64,000 nt of DNA from DASRDU01 sp035560235 (GCA_035560235.1 DATMAG010000050.1:1-64000); one strand, 5' to 3'; shown: positions 15,228 through 24,908, numbered from the stretch's first letter. A program made the numbers and translations. The notes: a model not told the origin generated them from the letters alone.

Positions 15228-16874
15228 ATGAGCGATACCATGCTTCCCATTCGGCAGATTGCCGACAAACTCAGTCTTTCTGATGATCATCTGGTCTATT
15301 ACGGAGCGCATACCGCCAAACTGAAACTCGATCTGCTCAATGACTGGCCGAACAAAAAGAAGGGGCGGCTGATTATGGTCACGGCCATCACGCCGACCAG
15401 TCACGGCGAAGGCAAAACGGTTGTCTCAATCGGCCTCGCGCAGGCGCTGGCGCGGCACGGCAAAAAGGTGCTGGCGACGTTGCGCGAACCGTCGCTGGGG
15501 CCGGTCTTCGGCCTCAAGGGCGGCGCGACGGGCGGCGGCAACGCGCAGGTGCTTCCGGCTGACCGCATCAACCTGCATTTCACCGGAGACTTTCACGCCA
15601 TCACAACCGCGCACAATCTGCTGGCGGCGGCGATTGATTCACACATTCATCACGGCAACGAACTGCGCATTGATGTGGACAACATCTTCTGGCCGCGCAC
15701 GATTGATATGAATGACCGCGCCCTGCGTCACATCGTCGTCGGACTTGGCGGCAAGGCGAACGGAGTGCCGCGTGAAACCGGATTCGTGATTACCGCCGCG
15801 TCAGAGATTATGGCCATTCTCGGTCTGGCGAATTCGCGCGAAGACCTGCGCCGCCGACTCGATGAAATCGTCATCGGCTACGATCTGGATGGCAAAGTCG
15901 TTCGCGCCCGCGATCTGAAAGTGACCGGCGCGATGATGGTGCTGCTTGGTGAAGCGATCATGCCGAACCTGGTGCAGACGACCGAACACACTCCGGCGCT
16001 CGTGCATACCGGCCCGTTTGCCAACATCGCGCACGGCACGAGCAGCATCATTTCGCAGAAGATGGCGCTCACGCTGGCCGATTATGTCGTCAATGAGTCA
16101 GGCTTCGGCGCTGACCTCGGCGCTGAAAAATACTTCGACATTGTGATGCCATCATCCGGCCTCAGACCATCGGCAGCCGTGCTGATTGCGACGGTCAGAG
16201 CTTTGATCGCGCACGGTGTTCCGGCTGACGCCACGCCCGAAGAAGGCCGCCGGGCGCTGGAACGCGGCCTGTGCAATCTCGCCGCACATCTCGAAAACCT
16301 CAGAAAGTTCAACGTGCCGGTGGTGGTTGCCATCAACCGCTTCACGACCGACACGCCTGAGGAACTTGAAGTCATTCGCAGCTTCTGCGATGAAGCCGGA
16401 GTGCCGAGCGCCATCACAGATGTCTTCAATCAGGGCGGCGCAGGCGCGATGGAACTGGCCGAAAAGATCATCAAAGCCGCCGATGCAAGCCATCCCGAAG
16501 AGGTCTGCCCGATCTATTCAGCCACGCTCAGCCCTGAAGAGAAGGTCGAACGAATCGCCAGGGAAATTTACGGCGCGCAGGATGTTTACATCGAAGCCGA
16601 AGCGCGCAAGAAACTGAAAAAGTTTGCGGCTCTCGGTTTCGGTCAGTTACCGATCTGCATGGCCAAGACTCCGGCCTCGCTCTCGGACAACGCGAAACTG
16701 CCCGGCGCGCCGAAAGGCTGGACGCTCACCGTCAGCGATGCGTTTCTGTCAGCGGGCGCGGGCTTCCTCGTCGTCGTGGCCGGATCAATGCTGCTGATGC
16801 CGGGCCTGCCCAAATCACCTCAGGCTTTCAAAATGGATGTGGATGACGAAGGCCACATCACCGGCCTGAGCTGA
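15228..16874 (+). CDS. fhs: Formate-tetrahydrofolate ligase
   Basis: The enzyme makes 10-formyl-tetrahydrofolate from formate, THF and ATP in one-carbon metabolism. The 548-aa product is of family length and shows the P-loop TAITPTSHGEGKTVVSIGL, then EPSLGPVFGLKGGATGGG, LHFTGDFHAITTAHNLL and VVAINRFTTDT, all strong FTHFS signatures. Start 15228 is chosen because CGGAGG (15215-15220) lies 7 nt upstream and the product then begins like other FTHFS proteins. ATG 15192, in TAATG overlap with the preceding gene, would add 12 residues. Likely co-transcribed with the AstE-like gene. Confidence 0.97.
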   Translation: MSDTMLPIRQIADKLSLSDDHLVYYGAHTAKLKLDLLNDWPNKKKGRLIMVTAITPTSHGEGKTVVSIGLAQALARHGKKVLATLREPSLGPVFGLKGGATGGGNAQVLPADRINLHFTGDFHAITTAHNLLAAAIDSHIHHGNELRIDVDNIFWPRTIDMNDRALRHIVVGLGGKANGVPRETGFVITAASEIMAILGLANSREDLRRRLDEIVIGYDLDGKVVRARDLKVTGAMMVLLGEAIMPNLVQTTEHTPALVHTGPFANIAHGTSSIISQKMALTLADYVVNESGFGADLGAEKYFDIVMPSSGLRPSAAVLIATVRALIAHGVPADATPEEGRRALERGLCNLAAHLENLRKFNVPVVVAINRFTTDTPEELEVIRSFCDEAGVPSAITDVFNQGGAGAMELAEKIIKAADASHPEEVCPIYSATLSPEEKVERIAREIYGAQDVYIEAEARKKLKKFAALGFGQLPICMAKTPASLSDNAKLPGAPKGWTLTVSDAFLSAGAGFLVVVAGSMLLMPGLPKSPQAFKMDVDDEGHITGLS

Positions 16875-16883
16875 AACCGGTCT

Positions 16884-16993
16884 CACGCAGAGGCGCCGCA
16901 GACGCAGAGAAGAACTGAGAAGAGCCTGTAAGGAGTTCTGCTTCTCTTTGTCTTCTCCTTAGTTCTCCTCTGCGTCTGCGGCGCCTCTGCGTG
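16884..16993. repeat. Palindromic repeat, CGCAGAGG type (family A, copy 1)
   Basis: The outer arms form a perfect 26-bp inverted repeat: 16884-16909 starting CACGCAGAGGCGCCGCAG, and 16968-16993 ending CTCTGCGTG. The pairing continues inward less perfectly through purine-rich and pyrimidine-rich stretches. The arms themselves consist of degenerate 8-nt units (CGCAGAGG). It lies between fhs and the ATP-grasp gene, 10 nt after the fhs stop. Two further copies flank the GxxExxY gene. Confidence 0.92.
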
Positions 16994-17019
16994 AAACCTT
17001 CTCTTTTTTCGGAATCAAT

Positions 17020-18360
17020 ATGCGCGAACAGGTGATTGCCGAATATCACGCCAGTCTCGCGGCTGATGAGAGCCTGGATGCTGAAATGTTCGCGCGGCTC
17101 AGGGCTGAAATGCGCGCCTTCAGGATGCTCTACGGCGAGCGCGAAATCGGCGTGTCGCTGCGCCCGCACTTTCTGACGCGGCAACAATACGACAGCCTGA
17201 CTCACAAAGCGCGCCTGCTGACCGCCGCTTTTGACACTGTTGCCGAAGCAGCGCTGGCTGAGCCTGCAATCATCAGTCGCCTCGGCCTGACTGACGAGGA
17301 GCGCCGCCTGGCGCTGATTGATCCGGGTTGCGCGCACCCGGCGATCAACACGCGGCTCGATGGATTCGTCTTTGGCGATGAAGTGAAATTCGTCGAGTCC
17401 AACGCCGAAAACCCATCGAGCCTGATGGATCAGGCTGGGCTGAATCAGATTCTCTTCGAGCTTCGCGCCATGCAGTCGCTGGCTGAACGTCGCCGACTGC
17501 GACAATTCACGCCGGTCGTGAGCCTGCTGCAAAGCCTGATGGAGACGTGGCGCGAATGGGGCGGCACGGGCGCGCCGCACATCGCCATTCTCGACTGGGC
17601 GAGCCTGCCGACCGAACACGAATTTCTGCTGCTGCGCAATTATTTTGCGAGCAGCGGCCTGCCCACGATCATCTGCACGCCCGATGAACTCGAATACAGT
17701 CACGGCAGACTGCGGCGCGGCGATTTCGTGATTGACCTGGTTTACAAGCGCATCGTCATTCACGAATTTCTCTCCTGCTACGACGACACGCACCCGCTCG
17801 TGCAGGCTTATCTCAATCACGATGTCTGCCTGATCAATCCGTTCCGCTGCAAAATCCTGCACAAGAAAGCCAGCTTTGAAATGCTCACCGATGAAGCTCA
17901 TCAGCGCTGGTTCAGTCCGGCGCAGCGCGAAGTCATCAGCCAGTGCGTGCCCTGGACGCGCCGCGTCAGTGCACGCAAAACCACATATCGCGGTCTTGAA
18001 TCAGACCTCATCGAACTCATCCGCAAACAGCGCGCACTTTTCATCCTCAAACCCAATGACGATTACGGCGGGCGCGGAATCTTTTTCGGTCATCGCCTGC
18101 CTGAATCCGAATGGGACGCGGCCATTGAAACAGCGCTCGGCAGCGATTACGTCGTGCAGGAACTCATCGAACTGCACACCGAGGATTTCCCCGTCTTCAA
18201 TGACCGCGAATGGCGATTGCAGCCGATGTATGTTGACACCAACCCGTTTCTCTTTCGGGGCGAACCCGACGGCGTGATGGTGCGCCTGTCTGCTTCGCCC
18301 GTAGTCAACGTGACTTCGGGTGGCGGTGAAACAGGCTTCTTTGTGCTTGAAGACGACTGA
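17020..18360 (+). CDS. ATP-grasp family protein of unknown substrate
   Basis: The 446-aa product carries an ATP-grasp-like C-terminal half: ALFILKPNDDYGGRGIFFG (about 335-355, nucleotide binding), YVVQELIELH, and an acidic/basic pattern up to VVNVTSGGGETGFFVLE. The N-terminal half has VKFVESNAENPSSLMDQ, reminiscent of circularly permuted ATP-grasp and glutathionylspermidine-synthase-like proteins. Such enzymes join a carboxylate to an amine or peptide using ATP; nothing here reveals the substrate. The ATG is at 17020, after a palindromic repeat, and the ribosome site is weak. Confidence 0.7.
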   Translation: MREQVIAEYHASLAADESLDAEMFARLRAEMRAFRMLYGEREIGVSLRPHFLTRQQYDSLTHKARLLTAAFDTVAEAALAEPAIISRLGLTDEERRLALIDPGCAHPAINTRLDGFVFGDEVKFVESNAENPSSLMDQAGLNQILFELRAMQSLAERRRLRQFTPVVSLLQSLMETWREWGGTGAPHIAILDWASLPTEHEFLLLRNYFASSGLPTIICTPDELEYSHGRLRRGDFVIDLVYKRIVIHEFLSCYDDTHPLVQAYLNHDVCLINPFRCKILHKKASFEMLTDEAHQRWFSPAQREVISQCVPWTRRVSARKTTYRGLESDLIELIRKQRALFILKPNDDYGGRGIFFGHRLPESEWDAAIETALGSDYVVQELIELHTEDFPVFNDREWRLQPMYVDTNPFLFRGEPDGVMVRLSASPVVNVTSGGGETGFFVLEDD

Positions 18361-18531
18361 GGCATTCACTCGCTGAATCCTGACGCCTGAATTCTTTTGT
18401 AACCGGAATCAGGAAACAGGATGCAGGATGCAGGCCGACAGCCGCGCTGAACACTCCTGCCAGAATGTTGTAACTGCGCTCATCAGCAGGGGGCGTCAGC
18501 CCCTCCGTTGTGACTCTTCTCATTCTTTTCC

Positions 18532-18560
18532 TTGACGCTGACAGGGGGCCAGGCTACATT
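18532..18560 (+). promoter_or_regulatory. Sigma-70-type promoter of the carbohydrate locus
   Basis: TTGACG (18532-18537) and TACATT (18555-18560) are separated by exactly 17 nt. The palindromic operator begins inside the -10 box, the classic layout for repression. It is the only good promoter I see upstream of the receptor gene cluster. Confidence 0.75.
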
Positions 18561-18590
18561 ACGTAACCGATTAGCTAATCGGTTACGTAA
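18559..18590. promoter_or_regulatory. Perfect 32-bp palindromic operator
   Basis: The half-site TTACGTAACCGATTAG is followed by its exact reverse complement, with no spacer and no mismatch over 32 bp. It covers the end of the -10 box and the start region. The likely ligand is the LacI-family protein encoded at 26242 in the same locus; the AACCGATT/AATCGGTT core resembles LacI-type sites, but the centre is AGCT rather than the usual CG, so another repressor is possible. Confidence 0.85.
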
Positions 18591-18809
18591 ACAAGGTAAG
18601 TTGCCACTGAGACTGTCCTGCGCCCCGGAGTGCTGGCACCATTTCACTCCGGCGTGAAAGTCAGACAGCGTCACATAAAATTCTCCTGTCACTCCCCTCC
18701 CGGGTTTTTCGATGTGGTCTTCGTGAGGCTGGCCGGAGCTGTGCCTGAATCAGGACTGGCTGATTCCATGAATCGGTCATCAGGCCGGTCAGGGCGGGCC
18801 GGGACTGGT

Positions 18810-19844
18810 ATGCTGATTTGTTCAATCCGACACTGGTCACGCCTGGTCAGCGCACTGCTGTCGCTGATGGTGGCAGCGGTCTGTCTGTCGCTCACTGCCG
18901 CGCAGCCGCCGGGTGATTTCGAGCGGGCAGTGGCGCTCTTCCGGCAGCGGAATTATCAGCAGGCTGCCGCAGCGCTTTCTGCCGTGCTGACAGCAGAACC
19001 TGGCCGCACTGAAGCCCGGCTCTGGCTCGGCAAATCGCTCATCAACCTGGGCCGGTTTGGCGAGGCTGAAGCTGAACTGCGCCGCTTCACGCTTGAACGT
19101 CCGGCAAATGATGAAGGCTGTTACCTGCTGGCTTACGCGCTGTTTCGTCAGGGCCGGTCGCGCGAGTCGCTCGCGGTCTATGAACAGGCTGCACACCTGA
19201 AAGCGCCGACTGCCGATGATCTGAAAATCATCGGACTCAATTATGGCCTGCTCGGAGATTACGACCGGGCGGCGAACTATCTGACCAGAGCGGTTGCGGC
19301 TGATCCTGACAACCTCGAAGCGCGTTATTACCTGGGCCGCGTCTGGTTCACGCTCAACCGTTTTGCCGAGGCGATCAAAGAGTTCAGGGCCGTACTCCAG
19401 CGTGATCCGCAGCACGTCAAGGCGCAGAACAACCTCGGCCAGGCGCTCGAAGGGCAGAACGACACTGAGGGCGCGCTCGCCGCTTATCGTCGCGCCGTCG
19501 AACTCGACAGCCGTTCGCAGAAACCAGGTGAACTGCCGCTGCTCAACCTCGGCGCGCTGCTGCTGCAAAAGAACGAAATCACCGAAGCCATTTCAATTCT
19601 CACGCGCGCGGTCGCGGTCAATCCCGCGTCAGCCCCGGCGCGTTTTCAACTCGCCAGGGCTTATCTCCGTCAGGAACGGCTGGCCGATGCCGAAAGGGAA
19701 CTGGAAGCCGCAGTGAAACTCGACCCCAAAGACAGAGGCGCGCATTACCAGTTGGGCAGGCTCTATCACCGCCTCGGCAAGACTGAGCAGGCGCGCCGTG
19801 AACTCGAAATCAGCGAACAACTGGGCAGCAGAGGAAAACCATGA
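18810..19844 (+). CDS. Secreted TPR-repeat protein (1)
   Basis: From ATG 18810 the product is 344 aa, with a signal-peptide-like start (hydrophobic LVSALLSLMVAAVCLSLTAA, residues about 12-31) followed by about eight TPR units, e.g. DFERAVALFRQRNYQQAAAAL and NLEARYYLGRVWFTLNRFAEAI. TPR scaffolds bind other proteins; beside Oar-type receptors in such bacteria they are probably periplasmic partners in polysaccharide uptake, which is inference. The start is uncertain: the frame is open from 18630, and ATG 18768 is also possible, but only 18810 places a signal peptide at the N-terminus. No good ribosome site is seen. The stop overlaps the next gene by 4 nt. Confidence 0.8.
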   Translation: MLICSIRHWSRLVSALLSLMVAAVCLSLTAAQPPGDFERAVALFRQRNYQQAAAALSAVLTAEPGRTEARLWLGKSLINLGRFGEAEAELRRFTLERPANDEGCYLLAYALFRQGRSRESLAVYEQAAHLKAPTADDLKIIGLNYGLLGDYDRAANYLTRAVAADPDNLEARYYLGRVWFTLNRFAEAIKEFRAVLQRDPQHVKAQNNLGQALEGQNDTEGALAAYRRAVELDSRSQKPGELPLLNLGALLLQKNEITEAISILTRAVAVNPASAPARFQLARAYLRQERLADAERELEAAVKLDPKDRGAHYQLGRLYHRLGKTEQARRELEISEQLGSRGKP

Positions 19845-20995
19845 AAGTGACGATCAATTCATTCTGGCTGCTGACCATCCTGCTGGCGCTCTCAGTCGTG
19901 GCGCACGCGCAGGCCGTTGACGCGAGGCTTGCCGCAAAGTTCAGAGAAGCGACTGAAGCGCAGCGCGCCGGACGCTTTGACGAAGCCGCCGCCGCTTATG
20001 CCGAAGTCATCAGGCTGCGGCCCGCGCTCGCTGAAGCTTATGTCAACTTCGGACTCGTCCGGCAGGAACAGAAACAGTATGACGAAGCGGTGAAGCTTTT
20101 TGAAAAAGCCATCGCCCTGAAACCACAACTGGCCGGAGCGCACCTTTTCCTGGGTATTGCCAGGTATTCGCTTGGTCAGACTGAACCGGCGATTGTCGCG
20201 CTCGATGAAGCCGTCAGGCTGCTGCCAAAGGATGCGCGGGCGCTGATGTGGCTGGGCGTGGCGCACCTGGCTGCCGGGCACGCGGCTGAAGCGGCGAAGC
20301 ACCTGGACGCGGCAGCGACGTTGCAGCCCGCTGACGTGGACATTCTCTATCATCGCGGGCGCGCTCATCTGAAGCTGTCGCAGGAAAGTTATGAGCAGAT
20401 GTACAAGGCCGATCCGAAATCGGCGCGCGTGCATCAGGTGCTGGCGCAGTCTTACGAGGAATCGGGCCGCGACGCCGAAGCCATTGCCGAATACGAAGCC
20501 GCCATCAGAATCGCGCCGAACCTCCCTGGCGTGCGTGACGCCCTGGGCAGCCTGTACTGGAAGAACAACCGGATGGATGACGCCGAGCGGATGTTTGAAG
20601 AAGAACTGAAGCTCGACCCGCACAACGCGCTGGTGATGTACAAGGCGGGCGGCATGCGCGTCGAACGCGGACAGCCTGAACGCGGGCTGCCGCTGCTTGA
20701 GGCAGCCATCCGTCAGAGTCCTGATCTGATTGACGCTTACTACTACCTGGGCAAGGCGCAGGGGCTGCTTGGTCAGAACGACGCGGCCATTGCGAATCTG
20801 ACGAAGGTCGTCGCGGGCAATCCGACCGGGCAGTTGAAGGAATCAGCTTATTACCAGCTTTCACGCGTCTACCGCAAAGTCGGGCGGCAGGCTGAAGCGC
20901 AGCAGGCGCTGCTCGCGTTTCAGAAGCTGAAGGACGAACGCGAACAGCAGAAATCAGACAAACTTGAAGAGATCAAAAAACGAATGCCGAACTGA
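19841..20995 (+). CDS. Secreted TPR-repeat protein (2)
   Basis: The 384-aa product has a clear signal peptide (hydrophobic WLLTILLALSVVAHAQA, cleavage likely after AHA) and about nine TPR units, e.g. FREATEAQRAGRFDEAAAAYAEVIRLRP and AYVNFGLVRQEQKQYDEAVKLFEKAI. The C-terminal 20 residues are highly charged (KDEREQQKSDKLEEIKKRM). It is translationally coupled to the preceding TPR gene (ATGA) and precedes the TonB-dependent receptor. A periplasmic scaffold role is inferred. Confidence 0.88.
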   Translation: MKVTINSFWLLTILLALSVVAHAQAVDARLAAKFREATEAQRAGRFDEAAAAYAEVIRLRPALAEAYVNFGLVRQEQKQYDEAVKLFEKAIALKPQLAGAHLFLGIARYSLGQTEPAIVALDEAVRLLPKDARALMWLGVAHLAAGHAAEAAKHLDAAATLQPADVDILYHRGRAHLKLSQESYEQMYKADPKSARVHQVLAQSYEESGRDAEAIAEYEAAIRIAPNLPGVRDALGSLYWKNNRMDDAERMFEEELKLDPHNALVMYKAGGMRVERGQPERGLPLLEAAIRQSPDLIDAYYYLGKAQGLLGQNDAAIANLTKVVAGNPTGQLKESAYYQLSRVYRKVGRQAEAQQALLAFQKLKDEREQQKSDKLEEIKKRMPN

Positions 20996-21079
20996 AGACC
21001 GCCAGTCACACGGAGCTGGATGAGAACTCGATCGCTCGCAATCAGCACGCAGGCAACCCAAACAATCATGGAGGAAAAC

Positions 21080-24000
21080 ATGATCAGGTTTCACAGGCTG
21101 TTGAAGGCAGCGCTGCTGGCACTGCTGGCCGGACTGGCTCCGCCCGGAGCAGCGCAAAGCAGTCGTGGCGCAATCGCCGGTTCGACCGTTGATACCACTG
21201 GTGCCGTCGTGCCGCACGCCAAAATCGTCGCGCGCAATACCGCCACCGGCGTCACCGTCGAGGTGCAGTCAACCAGTGAAGGCAATTACAAACTGCCTGA
21301 ACTTCCGGCAGGGGCTTACACCCTGACCGTCACTGCTCCCGGCTTCAAGACCGCTGAGCGCACAGGCGTCAGGGTCGAAGTCAATTCCACTCTCGCGCTC
21401 GACATCACGCTCGAAGCCGGGCAGGTGACTGACACGGTTTCAGTCGTGGCCGATGCGCCGACGGTGCAGGCCGAAACTTCGGATGTCGGCACGGTCGTGC
21501 GCCCGCGCCAGGTGCTCGAACTGCCGCTGATCGTCAACGGTGTCGGCGGGTTGCGTTCGCCCGAAGCCTTCACCTTCCTGGCGCCCGGCGTCGTCGGCCC
21601 CGGCACGGCCACTGATGCCGGAGTCCGCAACGACGGCGCAGGTGAAAACGGCGGCGCGTTTCAGTCGAAGTTTTCAGGCAGCCAGAACTTCTCAAACGAA
21701 GTCCTCGTGGACGGCGCAAGCATGTTCCGTTCAGAAAACGGTTCGTCCTTCGATGAAACCGCGATGTCCATCGAAGCAGTGCAGGAGTTCAAGGTCTACA
21801 CCTCGACGCTGCCGGCTGAATTCGGACGCACCGGCGGCGGCATCACGAGCTTCGCCATCAAGTCAGGGTCGAATCAGTTTCATGGCGACCTGTACGACTT
21901 TTACCGCAACCGCGTGCTGAACGCGAATCGCTTCTTCAACAACGCGCGCCATCTCGACCGCCCGCTCGACAACTTCCACAATTACGGCGGAACGATTGGC
22001 GGGCCGGCGTATTTGCCGCGTTTTGGCGAAGGTGGCTCACCCGTGCTGAGCGGGAAGGATCGCACCTTCTTCTTCTTCTCGTATGAAGGCTTTCGTCGCA
22101 ACGCTGCCGGGACGCAGACCAGCACGCTGCCGACGGCGGCTTTCAGGAATGGTGACTTTTCTTCGGTGCTGACGACCAGTCAGATTGGCACGGATGCGCT
22201 CGGTCGCCCGATCTTTCAAGGTGCGATTTACGATCCGCTGACGACGCGCACGGTCAACGGGCAGCTTGTGCGCGATCCGTTTCCCAACAACATGATCCCG
22301 ATGGCGCGTTTCAGCCAGGTGGCCAAAAACGTGCTCGCGCTGATTCCTGCTCCGACCAGCGGGGATCGCTTCAACAACTTCAACTTCAACGGCAAAAACT
22401 CCGTTCGCACTTACACGTGGACGACCAGGATTGATCACACGCTGACGACGAAGCAGCGGCTTTCGGGCAGCTATTCACGGCGTCTGAACAAGGACGGCAA
22501 ATGCGTGACGAGTCTGCCGGAACCGCTCGAAACCTGCGCGTGGGATCAGAATTTCGGGACGCATTATTTCAGGGCGGCGCACGATTACACGATCACGCCG
22601 ACAGTCCTCAATCACCTGAACATCGGCGTCAACCGGACGGTCAGTTCCAACCAGTCGTTTTCGGCCAATCAGGGCTGGGCTGATCGCATCGGACTGAAGG
22701 GCGCGGGCGGCGATCTCTTCCCGCACTTCAATCTCGGCGAAGGCATTACCAGCATCGGCAGCACACAGAATGCGCTCAACATTGACAACGGCTATCGTCT
22801 CAATGACAGCGTGAGCTGGGTGCGCGGGCAGCACAGCTTCAAGTTCGGGGTTGATTACCGCGAGCAGCGTTACACGCCGACCAATCAGGGAGCCAATTCG
22901 GGCGACTTCGGTTTCGGGCGCGGGCAGACGGCGGTCAGCCCCACCTTCAGCGACCGCACCGGCTTTGCCTTTGCGAGCTTCCTGCTTGGCGCGGTCGGCG
23001 GCGGTTCGGACAAGCAGTCCACCAACCTCATTCAGTGGCGGTCGAAGTATTACGCGCTGTTTGCGCAGGATGACTGGAAGGTGACGAAGAATTTCGTCTT
23101 CAACCTGGGCCTGCGGTGGGATGTGGATGTGCCGCGCCGCGAACTGCACAACCGCTTTTCGAGCTTCGATCCGACGCTGCCCAATCCGGCGGCAGGCAAT
23201 CGTCCGGGCGCGCTCGCCTTTGCCAGTGAGGGCAACGAACGCTTTGCCGATGTCTGGTACAAGGACTTCGGGCCGCGCGTCGGCTTCGCATGGTCGCCTG
23301 ACCGACACGAAGGCGTGATGGGCAAACTGTTCGGCGGCGCGGGCAAGACCGTCATTCGCGGCGGTTACGGCATCTACTATCAGCCGCTGATTTACGCCGA
23401 TTTCGGCGAGCGACTGGTGGCAGGCTTTGCCGGCAGCGTCAACTTCCCCAGCCCGAACGGCTATGACCCGGCGTTCTTCCTCGATCAGGGCGTGCCGCAG
23501 CAGCCGCTGGTGCGCAATTCAACCATTCTCAATGGCAGCGACATTGAATACATCCAGAAAGATCACGGACGTCCGCCGATGATTCAGAACTGGAGCCTCG
23601 AAGTGCAGCGTGAACTGGCTACTGACCTGATTCTGACGGTCGGTTACGTCGGCACCAACGGGCATCACCTGCGCTCGGCATTGCAGAACACCAATGCGCT
23701 GCCGACGCAGTATCTGCGGCTCGGCAACCTGCTCTTTGCCGACATCAACTCGCCTGAAGCCAAAGCGGCAGGCATCAATCCGCCTTATACCGGCTTTCAG
23801 GGTTCGGTCTTTCAGGCGCTGCGGCCTTTCCCGCAGTACAACTTCATCAACACCGACTGTTGTCTCGAAAACCTGGGCAACTCAAATTACAACTCGCTGC
23901 AGGTCAAACTGGAGCGCCGCTTCCGGCAGGGGCTGAACCTGCTGGCGGCTTACACCTTCTCGAAGACGATCACGGATTCTGATTCGGCGCTGCCGATCTT

Positions 24001-24658
24001 TGCCACGTTCTCAGGCGGCGGCTCGGAGCAGAACCCGTATGACCGGCGCAGCGAGAAATCAATCAGCAACCAGGACATTCCGCATGTCTTCGTGACCAGC
24101 TTCATTTATGAACTGCCCTTTGGCGAAGGCAAATCGCTCGCGCCTTCAAACAAGGTGGTCAGCAAGTTCGTCAGCGGCTGGCAGGTCGGCGGGGTGTTGC
24201 GTTACCAGTCGGGACAGCCGTTCAGCTTCGGTTGTGCGGCGGGCATTCCGACTGAAGGCTGCATTCGCTTCAACCGCGTGCCGGGCGTGGACATTCTGAC
24301 CCCGGCGGCGAGAGGCGATAACTTTGATGTGCTGAATGGCACTTTCTTCAATCGCGCGGCTTTTGCTGACCCGAACGCCGGACGCAAGCCGACCGACCCG
24401 TTCGTGTTCGGCACGATGTCGCGCACGACTGCCGAAGTGCGCAGCCAGGGCTTCAGGAACGAAGACATCAGCATCATCAAGAAAACAAAGATCAGGGAGG
24501 CGGCAACCGTCGAGTTCCGAACCGAAATCTTCAACGCCTTCAACCGGGTGGTGCTGCGCCGTCCGGTGACGGACGTCAATGCCGGAGATTTCGGGCGGAT
24601 TTACGGGACAGCCAACAACCCCCGCACCATTCAGTTCGGCCTCAAGATTCTGTTCTGA
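21080..24658 (+). CDS. Oar-like TonB-dependent outer membrane receptor
   Basis: The 1192-aa product starts with a signal peptide (FHRLLKAALLALLAGLAPPGAAQ), then a carboxypeptidase-regulatory-like domain (about residues 28-110: RGAIAGSTVDTTGAVVPHAKI ... EGNYKLPELPAGAYTLTVTAPGF), a plug domain (about 120-270, with VDGASMFRSENGSSFDETAMS) and a large beta-barrel ending NNPRTIQFGLKILF with a terminal Phe. This layout is typical of the receptors that import oligosaccharides in Acidobacteriota. ATG 21080 is chosen for its GGAGG site (21070-21074); the frame is open from 21020. It is the core of the inferred arabinan/arabinogalactan uptake locus and is followed by an intrinsic terminator. Confidence 0.95.
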   Translation: MIRFHRLLKAALLALLAGLAPPGAAQSSRGAIAGSTVDTTGAVVPHAKIVARNTATGVTVEVQSTSEGNYKLPELPAGAYTLTVTAPGFKTAERTGVRVEVNSTLALDITLEAGQVTDTVSVVADAPTVQAETSDVGTVVRPRQVLELPLIVNGVGGLRSPEAFTFLAPGVVGPGTATDAGVRNDGAGENGGAFQSKFSGSQNFSNEVLVDGASMFRSENGSSFDETAMSIEAVQEFKVYTSTLPAEFGRTGGGITSFAIKSGSNQFHGDLYDFYRNRVLNANRFFNNARHLDRPLDNFHNYGGTIGGPAYLPRFGEGGSPVLSGKDRTFFFFSYEGFRRNAAGTQTSTLPTAAFRNGDFSSVLTTSQIGTDALGRPIFQGAIYDPLTTRTVNGQLVRDPFPNNMIPMARFSQVAKNVLALIPAPTSGDRFNNFNFNGKNSVRTYTWTTRIDHTLTTKQRLSGSYSRRLNKDGKCVTSLPEPLETCAWDQNFGTHYFRAAHDYTITPTVLNHLNIGVNRTVSSNQSFSANQGWADRIGLKGAGGDLFPHFNLGEGITSIGSTQNALNIDNGYRLNDSVSWVRGQHSFKFGVDYREQRYTPTNQGANSGDFGFGRGQTAVSPTFSDRTGFAFASFLLGAVGGGSDKQSTNLIQWRSKYYALFAQDDWKVTKNFVFNLGLRWDVDVPRRELHNRFSSFDPTLPNPAAGNRPGALAFASEGNERFADVWYKDFGPRVGFAWSPDRHEGVMGKLFGGAGKTVIRGGYGIYYQPLIYADFGERLVAGFAGSVNFPSPNGYDPAFFLDQGVPQQPLVRNSTILNGSDIEYIQKDHGRPPMIQNWSLEVQRELATDLILTVGYVGTNGHHLRSALQNTNALPTQYLRLGNLLFADINSPEAKAAGINPPYTGFQGSVFQALRPFPQYNFINTDCCLENLGNSNYNSLQVKLERRFRQGLNLLAAYTFSKTITDSDSALPIFATFSGGGSEQNPYDRRSEKSISNQDIPHVFVTSFIYELPFGEGKSLAPSNKVVSKFVSGWQVGGVLRYQSGQPFSFGCAAGIPTEGCIRFNRVPGVDILTPAARGDNFDVLNGTFFNRAAFADPNAGRKPTDPFVFGTMSRTTAEVRSQGFRNEDISIIKKTKIREAATVEFRTEIFNAFNRVVLRRPVTDVNAGDFGRIYGTANNPRTIQFGLKILF

Positions 24659-24694
24659 CGGTGCTGGTCAGAAGGGAATCCTGAGTCCTTTTTC

Positions 24695-24739
24695 CCGGAG
24701 GAGTCTCAGGCCTGTGGCTTCAGGCTCCTCCGGCTTTTT
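24695..24739 (+). terminator. Intrinsic terminator after the receptor gene
   Basis: CCGGAGGAG (24695-24703) pairs perfectly with CTCCTCCGG (24725-24733), and the stem is followed by CTTTTT (24734-24739). It lies 37 nt after the receptor stop, so the TPR-TPR-receptor transcript probably ends here in part. Confidence 0.88.
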
Positions 24740-24822
24740 GGATCGTGATTTACAATCAGGGAAATGTTCGGCAAGCGGGTGGGCTTGTCGTCAAATCAAA
24801 CCACGAAAGCCTGGGACATGGA

Positions 24823-24908
24823 AATTCACCACAGAGGACACAGAGGTCTACAGAGGAGAACAGATTTGATGCACCCTCTGTGAACCTCTGTGTCCTCTGT
24901 GGTGAATT
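24823..24908. repeat. Palindromic repeat, ACAGAGGAC type (family D)
   Basis: AATTCACCACAGAGGACACA (from 24823) is repeated in inverse at the right end (TGTGTCCTCTGTGGTGAATT, ending 24908). The arms are about 36 nt with two or three mismatches toward the loop. Each arm is a run of degenerate 9-nt units (ACAGAGGAC, ACAGAGGTCT, ACAGAGG). It sits between the receptor terminator and the third TPR gene. Confidence 0.92.

Larger units (their letters stand above)
18361..18809 (+). other. 449-bp intergenic region with regulated promoter and leader
   Basis: The region holds a weak GC hairpin near 18488-18500 (GGGGC/GCCCC), the promoter and operator listed separately, and a structured leader with a perfect 8-bp hairpin CCGGAGTG/CACTCCGG at 18625-18652. 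The frame of the next gene is open from 18630, but the first 60 residues of it have no protein character, so I count them as leader. Confidence 0.6.
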
